Source: JAZDGL01 sp043806975
Lineage (GTDB): Bacteria > Patescibacteriota > Minisyncoccia > CAYZDR01
Direction: 5' to 3'
NCBI GenBank assembly: GCA_043806975.1
Contig: JAZDGL010000016.1
Span: 1-26,381, forward strand
DNA: 26,381 nucleotides
Positions 6,860 through 15,117 of the stretch are shown here, one piece after another (position 1 is the first letter of the stretch; each line of letters starts with the position of its first letter). Under the pieces are notes generated by a model, which did no database searches, was not told the DNA's origin, and was given only the letters and a program-made list of their open reading frames with translations. A program made the position numbers and the translations under genes.

Positions 6860-7807
6860 ATGTTAAATTATAACCAAAAGCTCAAGCCAATTACGAAAGG
6901 GGGAAGTAAAAATCCTTTTGGTTCTTCCTTGCGAAAGGGGGGAGAAGAGTCTTTCTTAAAAAAAGGGGGGAGTAGAGTTCGTTTAGATGTAGAAATCGTA
7001 AATCGTAATTTGGCAAAATCGCGTCAAAGGGCGCAGGCGTTGATTAGCGCTGGGCTGGTTTTGGTTGATGGGAAAAAAGCGATAAAAGCGGATCAAAAAG
7101 TTAGCGAAGAAAATAAAATTGAAATCAAGGGAAAAGATATTCCGTATGTTGGTAGAGGCGGGTTAAAATTAGAAAAAGCGTTAAAAGAATTTAAAATTGA
7201 TGTTAGAAACAAAATTGCTGTGGATATTGGCGCGTCAACTGGCGGTTTTACGGACTGTCTTTTGCAAAATGGAGCGCAAAAAGTTTATGCTGTGGATTGC
7301 GGGTATGGACAATTGGATTGGAAATTGCGGAATGATCCGCGGGTGGTTGTAATGGAAAAAGTAAATGCGAGGGAGCTGGAGAAGTATTTTGGGGAGAAAA
7401 CCCCCCTCAATCCCCCCTTGCAAAAGGGGGAAGAAAAAACTCCTTCAATCCAGAGCGATACCTCCCCTAACTCCTTCTCTCAAAGGAGGGGGGATGAAGA
7501 AATTAATCTTATTGTAATTGATGTCTCATTTATATCGCTTAAAATGATATTGCCGGTTGCGAAAAAGATTTTAAGTGAAGCTGGCGGGGAGGTTGTCGCT
7601 TTGATAAAGCCGCAGTTTGAAGTGGGGAAGGGGGAAGTTGGGAAAGGCGGGATCGTTCGCGATGAAGAAAAACGCAAAAAAGTCGTTGAGGATATTTCAA
7701 ATTTTTCAAAAGAACTCGGTTTTGGTATAATTGGATTAACAGAGTCTCCAATCACTGGCGCTGATGGGAATGTAGAGTATTTGATTTATTTAAAAATTAA
7801 AAATTAA
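6860..7807 (+). CDS. tlyA: TlyA-type rRNA 2'-O-methyltransferase (S4 + FtsJ) with repeat insertions
   Basis: The protein has an S4 RNA-binding domain (VRLDVEIVNRNLAKSRQRAQALIS, from residue 40) and an FtsJ/RrmJ-like SAM methyltransferase domain (SAM loop VDIGASTGGF at 121-130; putative K-D-K-E tetrad K103, D221, K250, E306). TlyA enzymes methylate ribose of rRNA cytidines and in some species are called hemolysins. At 315 residues it is longer than the usual 250-270. The excess is residues 1-39, which precede the normal family start and are partly repeat-encoded (SLRKGGEESFLKKGG), and residues about 181-213 (TPLNPPLQKGEE..., SFSQRRG), translated from palindromes. No start codon remains at the family's normal position, so 6860 is the best available start. 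The next gene begins at the base after the stop codon. Confidence 0.88.
   Translation: MLNYNQKLKPITKGGSKNPFGSSLRKGGEESFLKKGGSRVRLDVEIVNRNLAKSRQRAQALISAGLVLVDGKKAIKADQKVSEENKIEIKGKDIPYVGRGGLKLEKALKEFKIDVRNKIAVDIGASTGGFTDCLLQNGAQKVYAVDCGYGQLDWKLRNDPRVVVMEKVNARELEKYFGEKTPLNPPLQKGEEKTPSIQSDTSPNSFSQRRGDEEINLIVIDVSFISLKMILPVAKKILSEAGGEVVALIKPQFEVGKGEVGKGGIVRDEEKRKKVVEDISNFSKELGFGIIGLTESPITGADGNVEYLIYLKIKN
6892..6977. repeat. Degenerate palindromic repeats in the 5' part of tlyA
   Basis: TTCCTTGCGAAAGGGGGGA and TTTCTTAAAAAAAGGGGGGA are decayed repeat units that encode the extra N-terminal peptide. Confidence 0.65.
7400..7498. repeat. In-frame palindromic repeats in the middle of tlyA
   Basis: Two units: TCCCCCCTTGCAAAAGGGGGA, then CAGAGCGATACCTCCCC with CTCTCAAAGGAGGGGGG. 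The second resembles the copy at about 4585-4628. They encode about 33 residues between VMEKVNARELEKYFGE and INLIVIDVSFIS, which are adjacent in ordinary TlyA proteins. Confidence 0.85.
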
Positions 7808-10759
7808 ATGAACAAAAAATACAATAAAATTATTTTTCTATTATTTCTCGTTGTTTTTATTATTGCAGGGTCAATTTATAAATTTCCTCAAAATATCTGG
7901 CGCGCAAAAGCGCAGACTGAATCAGCGATAGAAATTCCCCCCATTATTCCCCGATCTGCTTGGCTCACTGATGATTTAAAAAAGCTTTCCGACTGGCTTC
8001 CTTCTCGTGATGCGTTTCCGCCAGATTATAGGACGGTGAATAAGATTATTATCCACCATTCTGCTGGCGTAAATGATATTCCAAATCCGATCGCAACGAT
8101 TCAAGGAATTTATAGGTATCATGCAATTACACAAGGCTGGCTGGACATTGGATACAATTATATTATTGATCGCGAAGGAAGAATTTACGAGGGGAGAATG
8201 GGAGGGAACGGAGTGAGGGGCGCGCATGTTTATGATCGCAGTGATTGCTTGAATTTTAATTATGGGAGCATCGGGATTGTTCTTTTGGGAAATTATACAA
8301 GTGAAGAGCCGACAGAAGCGATGTATAAAAGCGCCGAGAAATTGGTTGGATGGCTTGCGTCTGTGAATGGTTTGCAGCCGGATAAAATGGCGCATTATTC
8401 AATGGTTTGGCAGGACAAAAAATTGCCAAACGGCGCTTGCGATTCTTCCGCGGGTGGTTTTGAATATAATTATTACGAGCCTGTTGTTGTAGGACACAAA
8501 GATGTCGGAGCGACTTTATGTCCGGGGATAACAAATTTAGACAGGATTAGGAAAAATGCTGCGGAATACGCAAAAAAAGTTTCAAGTTTCAAGCTTCGGG
8601 TTTCAGGTGAAAGCGGTATTTTATATGAGATTAAGAATGGATACGCGGAAATAATAGAAAAGAGCTTGGCGGAAAAAGTTTTGCCGGAAAACATTGCGGA
8701 AATTTCCCAAACCCAGCTAGACTTATTTTTAAATAAAAATTATTTCAGATATTCTGATGGAAAATTGGTAAGATTCGCAGGCGATAGCGGCGACATCAAT
8801 TTAATAGAAAATGGAGGGTTGAGGAGGTTCGAATCATTGGCGGCTTTCCAAAAATTGGGTTTTGATAGCGGAAAAATAATTGACTTGCCGAAGTCGGATA
8901 AAAATTTATATTCAAGCGGCGCGCCCATTAAGTATGGTCCCGACGGGAAGCTTTTGGCATCAGGGCAAACTGTGTTTTATATAGATAAGGGTAAAAAAAG
9001 TCCGTTCACTTCTGCCCAGCTTTTTGAAAGCTTGGGATATAAATGGACGCAAATAGAAAAAACAAGCCAAGCCGCGCTCGATGAAATCTTACAAGGAGAG
9101 CCGCTTCGTTATAAAGCGGGGTCGCTTGTGGCGGTTGGTCCGACAGTTTATGAATTAGAATATAAAACGCCTGAATATATTTTGCGCGGGATAACTTCAC
9201 CGCAGCTTTTTGAGCGGTTAGGATATAAATGGGATAAAATAATTTCAATTTTGCCGGAAGAAGCTGATTTTTATGCGGTTGGAGAGAATAAGCGCTATCC
9301 AGAGAATACTATTGTTGTGGCAAAAGGAGATCCGACTGTGTTTTGCATCAAAGAAGGCGAAAGGCAAGGGTTTTGTTCTGCCGAGATTTTTGAAAATCTA
9401 GGGTATAAATGGGCAGATTTGCTAGAAATTTCAAAGCAGGAGCTGGATTTGTATGTTTATGCGGGAGAAGTAAAATATCTTGAAGGGACATTATTAAGAT
9501 ATGCGGAAAGCCCTGCTGTTTATAAAATTCAGGATGGAAAAAAACGCCCGTATTCTAGCGCGGAAGAATTTTTAAAAGAAGGGAATAAATGGGAAAAAGT
9601 GTTGGTTTTGAAGGCGAATGATTTGGATAGATATGAGACTTTGGGAGCGTTAAAATTTGCGGATAATGCGCAGGATAAAGCAGAAGCAGAAAAATCGGCG
9701 TTGGAAAACGAGAAAAAGCCGGAAGCCGCAGACAATAAAAATATGGCGGGGCTAATAAATCCTGTTCAGGATATTATAAATAATCAGCCGGCAGAGGGCG
9801 CCGAAGAAACTGATGATAAAAAAAATACCCAAATTCAGGATGAGGAGAAATCTATCCAGCCGAATGGCGATCAAGCGGTAATTTCTAGTGTTCGGGTTGC
9901 TTTAAAATCTTTTGCTAAATCCGCAGGGATAACCTCGGCAACAGGGAAATATATGGTTAAGGATAACGCCTCTGGTCAAATAATTTACGCAGGAGATGCT
10001 GGCAACATTTACACAATGAATTTTTCACAAAATTGCGACATTGAAGTTTCTTCAGACAATAATATCTTAAAAATTTATTCAATAGACGGAGTCATTATTG
10101 ATGAAAAAAATCCTTTTCATAGCGGTTATGGAGGAGTAAATGATAATGTTTTTGCTGGAAAAATAAGGATAAGCTATTCGCAAGTTTCTAATAAGCTGTG
10201 GATAATAAATGAATTATCACTAGAAGATTATGTTAAGGGTGTGGCAGAAGTGAGCGAAACTGCTCCGCGCGAATATTTAAAAGCGATGGCTTTGATAATT
10301 CGGACTTATGCTTTTTATCATATTTCTAATGGCGGAAAACATAAAGGCGAGCCGTTTGATTTAAAGAATAGTTTAAGCGGGAACGGAGACGACCAAATTT
10401 TTAAAGGAGCTGGATTTTCTAGCCGCGCGCCGATTTTCGCTTCTTTGGTTGACGAAACGGCGGGTCAAATTATTTTTTATCAAGATAAGCCGATTTTAGC
10501 CGCTTATTCTTCCGATAGCGGAGGTGTTTCCAAAGATGCGCGGCAAGTTTGGTCTTCGGGATTTTTTACGGACAAACCATATTTGTTTGGAGGCGCGAAA
10601 GATCCTGTTTCAACTGAGCATAATTTAAGCGCGGTTTTCGCAAGCCATGGAGTGGGGCTTTCTGCGGCGGGGGCGAAAGAAATGGCAAAATTAGGATCAA
10701 CTTTTGAAGAAATTATCAAGCATTATTATCCGGGGGTGGAGGTAATTTCTAATGATTGA
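7808..10759 (+). CDS. Zinc amidase (PGRP/Amidase_2) - six surface repeats - SpoIID-like fusion
   Basis: This 983-residue protein is predicted to be exported and to act on the cell wall. A signal peptide or anchor covers residues about 8-22. Residues about 45-250 form an N-acetylmuramoyl-L-alanine amidase of the T7-lysozyme/PGRP fold: H83 or H84 in IIHHSAG, H230 and C238 in VGHKDVGATLCPG (the same 8-residue spacing as in T7 lysozyme), and Y116 in GYNY. About six shared surface repeats follow (about 268-620), then a charged linker. A SpoIID-like domain (about 740-980) has INELSLEDYVKGVAEVSET, LKAMALIIRTYA, SSDSGGVS and a C-terminal HGVGLSAAGAKEMA...HYYPG. SpoIID proteins are lytic transglycosylases that cut glycan strands stripped of peptides, so amidase plus SpoIID in one chain is chemically sensible. 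Directly follows tlyA with no gap. Confidence 0.9.
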   Translation: MNKKYNKIIFLLFLVVFIIAGSIYKFPQNIWRAKAQTESAIEIPPIIPRSAWLTDDLKKLSDWLPSRDAFPPDYRTVNKIIIHHSAGVNDIPNPIATIQGIYRYHAITQGWLDIGYNYIIDREGRIYEGRMGGNGVRGAHVYDRSDCLNFNYGSIGIVLLGNYTSEEPTEAMYKSAEKLVGWLASVNGLQPDKMAHYSMVWQDKKLPNGACDSSAGGFEYNYYEPVVVGHKDVGATLCPGITNLDRIRKNAAEYAKKVSSFKLRVSGESGILYEIKNGYAEIIEKSLAEKVLPENIAEISQTQLDLFLNKNYFRYSDGKLVRFAGDSGDINLIENGGLRRFESLAAFQKLGFDSGKIIDLPKSDKNLYSSGAPIKYGPDGKLLASGQTVFYIDKGKKSPFTSAQLFESLGYKWTQIEKTSQAALDEILQGEPLRYKAGSLVAVGPTVYELEYKTPEYILRGITSPQLFERLGYKWDKIISILPEEADFYAVGENKRYPENTIVVAKGDPTVFCIKEGERQGFCSAEIFENLGYKWADLLEISKQELDLYVYAGEVKYLEGTLLRYAESPAVYKIQDGKKRPYSSAEEFLKEGNKWEKVLVLKANDLDRYETLGALKFADNAQDKAEAEKSALENEKKPEAADNKNMAGLINPVQDIINNQPAEGAEETDDKKNTQIQDEEKSIQPNGDQAVISSVRVALKSFAKSAGITSATGKYMVKDNASGQIIYAGDAGNIYTMNFSQNCDIEVSSDNNILKIYSIDGVIIDEKNPFHSGYGGVNDNVFAGKIRISYSQVSNKLWIINELSLEDYVKGVAEVSETAPREYLKAMALIIRTYAFYHISNGGKHKGEPFDLKNSLSGNGDDQIFKGAGFSSRAPIFASLVDETAGQIIFYQDKPILAAYSSDSGGVSKDARQVWSSGFFTDKPYLFGGAKDPVSTEHNLSAVFASHGVGLSAAGAKEMAKLGSTFEEIIKHYYPGVEVISND

Positions 10760-10777
10760 TTTTATGGCGATGTTATG

Positions 10778-10786
10778 TTATCCACA
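10778..10786 (+). other. Consensus DnaA-box sequence TTATCCACA
   Basis: A single perfect DnaA box is followed by an AT-rich stretch between two genes. Only one copy is present here, with no dnaA or dnaN nearby, so it is recorded as a sequence match and not as an origin. Confidence 0.35.
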
Positions 10787-10818
10787 ACTTTATTTTTTAT
10801 TTTTAATTTAAAAAAGGT

Positions 10819-10824
10819 TATAAT
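10819..10824 (+). promoter_or_regulatory. -10 box TATAAT before the coiled-coil gene
   Basis: TATAAT lies 30 nt upstream of the ATG at 10855, giving a short leader of about 24 nt. No clear -35 is seen. Confidence 0.5.
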
Positions 10825-10854
10825 AAAAAGAGATAATTTTTTTGTAAAATTTTT

Positions 10855-13800
10855 ATGGAGAAAAATAAAAATTCAGAAATTTTTAACGATTCTTTAGAAA
10901 AACAATTAAAAAAACAATTGGGAGAAAAAGGTTTTATTCCAACGGGAGAAAAACAAAAAGTAGAAGGAGCAATTGAAAACATTGAAGAAGCGGAAGATAT
11001 GGCGGCGAGAAAGAAGCTAGAAAGTTTAATAGATGATTTATTATCAGAAAGAATAACAGAAGAATTTTTTTTCAGAAAGGCTGATGATTTAAAAAACATA
11101 TTTCCTAAACAAGCGCAGAAAATTCAAGAAATTTTAGATGAATCTTTATTGGAAAAAGAAATTGGGAAAAAAGAAAGCAAGCCAATTAAATTTGAGTCAG
11201 AGCAAGAAAAAGTACCAAAAGATTATTTAGATAATTATGCGAGCGGGTTAAGAAAAGAAATAGATGAAAAAAGAGTAGAAGGCGCGGTGGTTAAAAAAGA
11301 TTTAAATTGGCAGCTAGGCGATTATGCAAAAGGTTTGAGGAAAGAAATAGATGAAATAAATAATAAAAAAGAAACTGCTTCAGCAGAAAGCGTGAAAGAT
11401 ATTTTACCGCCGCCTTCCACAAAAGAAGAGCTTGAGATTTTATCTCGTGAATTAAAAAAGGAAGGGCAAGAGACGGGATTAAAAGAAGACGAATATTTAA
11501 ATAAAACTAAAGAAAGCATAGAAAATTTTCAAGAGGAAGTAAAGAGCGGAAAAATGAGCAAAGAAGCTTATTTGAATATGCTTAATTTAGCTGTGGAAAG
11601 TGAAAAAAACCCGAATGCGAAGGAGTTTTTAAAAGAAACTGCGCAAAAAGCAGATGAATTGGATCCAAGATTTTTAAGATTACAGAGAGAAGATAAAGAG
11701 CGGGAAGAAAAATCTAAAATAGAAAAAATAGAAGGGGCTTCGGAGAGCGTTAAATCAGTTGAGGAAAGAAAAAAGCAGTTTGAAGAAGCGGCGCAAGAAA
11801 TAATAAATTCAGAAAAAAAGTTAAAAAGTTTTAAGCAAAAAGAAGCGCGATATAAAGAATTTTTAAATAAGTTTAAGCTAGGGGATGCTTTCAATAAGGC
11901 AAATGGAGGAAAATCTCCTGAAATTATTGAGGAGGCAAAGCAGGCAGAAGAAACTTTAAAGGCGGCGCAGGAAAAATATAAGCAATTGGTTTTGCGGTTT
12001 TCTAGCGAGGCTTTTAATGACCCCGTTGTTAGCGAAATTGAAGCCAAACGAAATTCAATAGATGCGATTCAAGACGGGCAAGAGTTTTTATGCAATAAGA
12101 GGATAGAAGAGGTTGGAAAAAATCAAAGCCCTTTGATTAAAAATTTTAAAAAAGTTTTGGATGCGTATAATAATGCTCCGTGGTATGTACATATGGGGGT
12201 TTTAGGAGGAACAGTTTTAGCGACAGCAAGCGGAGTGGCTGCGATTCCAATTGTTGGAGGAATGTTTTTGGGAGCAGAGCGCTTAATTTCCACGGTTGGC
12301 GCGATGGGATTTACCGAACAGCGGTTTGAAAAGTCTCAGTCTAAAAAGCGCGCTAAATTATCCAAACAATTAAAGGAAAATTCCGAAGAGCAAAAATTTA
12401 GCATTTTAAACGAAGGGATGATGGAAGATTTAATATCTCCGAGCGAGGCAGTTGGAGCGGCGGTTGGCGCAGATGATATTGAAAAAAATAAATTAAAGTT
12501 TTTAAGCGAAGCTTTTGAAAAAATGGAAAAAGATACAGATAATCGTTTTGCTGAACTTGAAAAATTAAAGAAAAATCAAGCTTGGGTAAAATGGGGGGCA
12601 ACGGGCGCAATCGGATTGGTTTTTGCGGCAGGGCTTCCTGAAAAAATGGTGGAAGGGGTTTGGAATCGGATAAAATCCAAGCCTGGCGCTATCCCTGAAA
12701 GCGTTCCGAATAGCGTAAAAAAGCCATCTCCTCTTAAAAAAACTCCATCTAGCGCAGCTTCTGCACCTGAATTATCTGGAAAATATACTCCTCCGCAAAC
12801 GCAATGGAAAAGAGGAGCAGGCGGTTATGCTTATTCTGAGCCAACTTTGGGGAATTTGCCGAATTCTCCTAGCCCAATAGGACCAATGAGCAGTAGGATG
12901 ATGTCGCCTAGCGGGATTTCTCCTGAAATTGTTATTCCTGGAACAGTTAAAACCCCGCCTATTCCGGCGGAAGCAGTTTTAGGAAAAATTTCTAACGCAG
13001 CAGTAAAAAAGACGGCAGAAAAAAGCGCTGCGGCGGGAGAATTTATTGTAGAAACTCCTAAAGGCGGTTCAATTTGGTCGCTGGCAAAAGAAAATTTGGC
13101 AAAGCAAGAGTGGTTTTCTAAATTAACAGGCGGTGATCCGATTAAAGAAACTTATATAATTGATTCTGCAAAAAAAGCGGTTTTGGATGGACGGCTTTCG
13201 CAGGGGGTTGCAAAAGAAGGATTAAATATCGGGGAAAAAGTAAATTTGAATATAATTAAAGATTCTAGTTTTATTGCGAAAATGGAAAATGCGGTTGCAT
13301 CAAGAATTCAGCCGGGGATGACTGGCTATGAGCATATTTCCGAAGTCAACAGTGTTTTAAAAAATTGGGCGCGGCAGAATCCAGGAGAAATGCTCACAAC
13401 TGATCGCGCAAGGAGGATTGTTGCGGGATTGAGGCAGGCGGTTGTAAAAAATGTGCAAAAAATTCCAGCGAGGCAAACTTTTATGAGTTTAGAAAAAGGA
13501 GCGAAAAAGGCTGCGGAAAAATTGCCGAAAGAATTATCTAAACTTGCTCCCGAATCAAAAAAAATGATGAATGATTTTTTGGATAAACTTACGACAAGGT
13601 CGTCAGTAGGGATAAATAAAAATTGGGGGCATTACAAAGAAGAAAAAGCGGTAGATTTTTTAAAGGGGAAATTTGATTATGGGGATATACAAGGAAATAG
13701 AGGGCTAGGAAAAGCAGTGCAAAATTTTGATGGGTTTGGGAATGCAGGCAGAGAGATTAGCGGTTTTTTAAGAAAGGCAAAGGAATCAGGGGTAAAAATT

Positions 13801-13911
13801 GGCGAAAAAGATTCCCTTTTAGATGTGATGAAGAGAATAAGAGATGGGATTGGCTATGCGCCGAAGAAAAAGCTAGATCCGTCATTTTTTGAGCCGAAAA
13901 AATATATTTAA
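10855..13911 (+). CDS. Very long coiled-coil membrane protein with LysM-like domain
   Basis: This 1018-residue protein is of unknown function. Residues 1 to about 430 are Lys/Glu-rich and predicted to be mostly helical or coiled coil, with an internal duplication (DYLDNYASGLRKEIDE and LGDYAKGLRKEIDE). A Gly/Ala-rich hydrophobic segment lies at about 440-475 (MGVLGGTVLATASGV...) and a second at about 577-597 (WVKWGATGAIGLVFAAG). A Pro/Ser-rich linker (about 610-720) leads to a segment at about 735-795 (GGSIWSLAKENL ... IIDSAKKAVL ... LNIGEKVNLNII) that resembles a divergent LysM domain, and the C-terminus is again helical. This layout suggests a membrane-spanning protein with one face touching peptidoglycan; topology is inference. 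It has its own promoter and is followed by a repeat element. Confidence 0.8.
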   Translation: MEKNKNSEIFNDSLEKQLKKQLGEKGFIPTGEKQKVEGAIENIEEAEDMAARKKLESLIDDLLSERITEEFFFRKADDLKNIFPKQAQKIQEILDESLLEKEIGKKESKPIKFESEQEKVPKDYLDNYASGLRKEIDEKRVEGAVVKKDLNWQLGDYAKGLRKEIDEINNKKETASAESVKDILPPPSTKEELEILSRELKKEGQETGLKEDEYLNKTKESIENFQEEVKSGKMSKEAYLNMLNLAVESEKNPNAKEFLKETAQKADELDPRFLRLQREDKEREEKSKIEKIEGASESVKSVEERKKQFEEAAQEIINSEKKLKSFKQKEARYKEFLNKFKLGDAFNKANGGKSPEIIEEAKQAEETLKAAQEKYKQLVLRFSSEAFNDPVVSEIEAKRNSIDAIQDGQEFLCNKRIEEVGKNQSPLIKNFKKVLDAYNNAPWYVHMGVLGGTVLATASGVAAIPIVGGMFLGAERLISTVGAMGFTEQRFEKSQSKKRAKLSKQLKENSEEQKFSILNEGMMEDLISPSEAVGAAVGADDIEKNKLKFLSEAFEKMEKDTDNRFAELEKLKKNQAWVKWGATGAIGLVFAAGLPEKMVEGVWNRIKSKPGAIPESVPNSVKKPSPLKKTPSSAASAPELSGKYTPPQTQWKRGAGGYAYSEPTLGNLPNSPSPIGPMSSRMMSPSGISPEIVIPGTVKTPPIPAEAVLGKISNAAVKKTAEKSAAAGEFIVETPKGGSIWSLAKENLAKQEWFSKLTGGDPIKETYIIDSAKKAVLDGRLSQGVAKEGLNIGEKVNLNIIKDSSFIAKMENAVASRIQPGMTGYEHISEVNSVLKNWARQNPGEMLTTDRARRIVAGLRQAVVKNVQKIPARQTFMSLEKGAKKAAEKLPKELSKLAPESKKMMNDFLDKLTTRSSVGINKNWGHYKEEKAVDFLKGKFDYGDIQGNRGLGKAVQNFDGFGNAGREISGFLRKAKESGVKIGEKDSLLDVMKRIRDGIGYAPKKKLDPSFFEPKKYI

Positions 13912-13916
13912 ACTTT

Positions 13917-14053
13917 TTATAGTTGCCGCAAAACAAATTCCGATATTTTCTCCCTTTGAAAAGGGAGATTGAGAGGGATTCCGATATTTTCCCCCTTAAT
14001 AAGGGGGAATTGAAGGGGGTTTTGTAAATAAATTTGTTTTGCGGGAGCTATAA
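13917..14053. mobile_element. Composite palindromic element, copy 1 (MITE-like)
   Basis: This 137-bp element is bounded by inverted repeats of 23 bp (13917-13939 and 14031-14053) with two mismatches; the inner 14 bp, CCGCAAAACAAATT, are perfect. Inside are two palindromes, CTCCCTTTGAAAAGGGAG and CCCCCTTAATAAGGGGG, each introduced by TTCCGATATTTTC. The right end finishes in CTATAAT, which looks like a -10 box for the gene at 14078. Related copies lie at 14384-14664 and 18202-18288. No transposase is present, so movement would have to be helped in trans. Confidence 0.75.
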
Positions 14054-14054
14054 T
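14049..14054 (+). promoter_or_regulatory. -10-like TATAAT at the right end of the repeat element
   Basis: TATAAT sits at the outer edge of the inverted repeat, 23 nt before the ATG at 14078. No good -35 is at the usual distance, so promoter activity is only a suggestion. Confidence 0.35.
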
Positions 14055-14077
14055 TTAATAAAAATTATTTTAAATCT

Positions 14078-14377
14078 ATGGAACCACAACAAATTCAACA
14101 GCAATTAATTAATGCATTTGGAATTCAAGAACTTCCCGAAGAAAAACAGCAAGAAGTACTTGCGAGGGCAGGCGATATAATTTTAAAACGGCTTTTTTTG
14201 AAGGTTGATTCAATCCTTTCAGACGAGGATAAACATTATATGAATTCTATTGTTGGAAAAGGAACTTCTAACGAACAGCAAGAAATTACTGCTTTTTTAG
14301 AGGAGAAAATTCCTAATCTTTCAGAGATAATGGCTAATGAAATTGAGCAGTTTAAGGCAGAATTTCAAGCAGCATAA
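14078..14377 (+). CDS. Small helical protein, DUF5663-like
   Basis: This 99-residue acidic protein is almost wholly helical, with no signal peptide or membrane segment. The pattern ELPEEKQQEVLARAGDIILKRLFLKVDSILSDED...FLEEKIPNLSEIMANEIEQFKAEF matches what I remember of the DUF5663 family, which is common in Patescibacteria and has no known function. The gene lies directly downstream of a composite repeat element and upstream of another, so its flanks on both sides are repeats. It may be read together with the long coiled-coil gene upstream, as no terminator other than the repeat hairpins separates them. Confidence 0.8.
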   Translation: MEPQQIQQQLINAFGIQELPEEKQQEVLARAGDIILKRLFLKVDSILSDEDKHYMNSIVGKGTSNEQQEITAFLEEKIPNLSEIMANEIEQFKAEFQAA

Positions 14378-14383
14378 AATAAA

Positions 14384-14664
14384 TTATATTTTCCGCAAAA
14401 TAAATTCCAATATTTTCTCCATTAATCCTCCTTAACCCTATGGGCTTCGGCGGGACGCAGTAAGGGAAATTAAGAGGGATTCCAATATTTTCTCCCTTTG
14501 TACCTCCCAAGGCGGTCTGCCTATTAGGCAGAAAGGGAGATTATCGCCCAAGGCGGTCTGCCTTGGGCAGAAGAGGGATTTTAAAATAAATTTCGATTAT
14601 TCCCCCCTTAATAAGGGGGGATGAAGGGGGTTTTGTAAATAAATTCGTTTTGTGGAAGCTATAA
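14384..14664. mobile_element. Composite palindromic element, copy 2, with nested second repeat family
   Basis: This 281-bp element fills most of the gene-free stretch 14378-14733. Its ends (14384-14406 and 14642-14664) are inverted repeats with about 18 of 23 matches and are related to those of copy 1. It contains TTCCAATATTTTCTCC units, a CCCCCCTTAATAAGGGGGG core, and two insertions of a different palindrome built on CCCAAGGCGGTCTGCC (about 14507-14531 and 14547-14572, the latter GCCCAAGGCGGTCTGCCTTG). The right end again reads CTATAAT. Nothing coding was recognised here. Confidence 0.75.
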
Positions 14665-14718
14665 TTTTAGAGGAATGAACTTGTGAAGTTTATTTAATTT
14701 TACTTTTTTCTCAAAATA

Positions 14719-14727
14719 TGGTATAAT
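14719..14727 (+). promoter_or_regulatory. Extended -10 TGGTATAAT, predicted leaderless start
   Basis: The box ends 6 nt before the ATG at 14734, placing the expected +1 exactly on the A of the start codon. Confidence 0.65.
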
Positions 14728-14733
14728 GTAAAT

Positions 14734-15090
14734 ATGGAAACGGCAGGAGAGAAAATTTTTTTTAAAGATAAAGTCGTTTTAGCGGCTATTTTTTGCGCTT
14801 TAACGCTTAATGTCATCTTGTGGATCATCTTAAAAAAATATATCAGACCTAGCGCCTTGCCGATTATTTTGCATTATAATGTTTATTTTGGCGCGGATTA
14901 TTTAGGAAAATTTACCAAGGTTTTTGTAATTCCCTTAGTCGGTTTGATTATATTTGCAGTCAATACAATTCTTTCAGGGATTATTTTTCTAAAATTTAAG
15001 CTGGGAGCTAAAATTTTATTGATTGCATCGTCGGTAGCGCAGGCGTTGTTGCTAGTCGGAGCAATAACTATAATAATGTTTAATAAGTAG
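14734..15090 (+). CDS. Small membrane protein with three transmembrane helices
   Basis: This 118-residue protein has hydrophobic segments at about residues 15-34, 63-83 and 91-115. Between the first two lies a conserved-looking loop, LPIILHYNVYFGADYLG, which resembles the LP.H.N..G..D loop of DUF1648-type membrane proteins; the similarity is weak. Function is not known. It is 27 nt upstream of the glycosyltransferase gene and probably shares its transcript, so a link to envelope polysaccharide synthesis is possible but unproven. Confidence 0.75.
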   Translation: METAGEKIFFKDKVVLAAIFCALTLNVILWIILKKYIRPSALPIILHYNVYFGADYLGKFTKVFVIPLVGLIIFAVNTILSGIIFLKFKLGAKILLIASSVAQALLLVGAITIIMFNK

Positions 15091-15117
15091 TTTTTACTCC
15101 AAGATTGTTAATTGATT

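Noticed and set aside
6860..7807. tlyA as a pseudogene
   Set aside because: Despite the insertions, the frame is open over the whole family length and the S4, SAM-binding and putative catalytic residues are all present.
10778..10786. Perfect DnaA box with AT-rich DNA, with further boxes or near-boxes at 18122 and in cysS near 23370, as a replication origin
   Set aside because: The boxes are single and far apart, one is coding, and no dnaA, dnaN or gidA is nearby.
13917..14664. CRISPR array
   Set aside because: The repeats are palindromic C/G hairpins of unequal spacing, with repeated rather than unique spacers, and no cas gene is present.
13917..14664. Insertion sequence with transposase
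   Set aside because: No transposase-like frame is found within or next to the inverted repeats.
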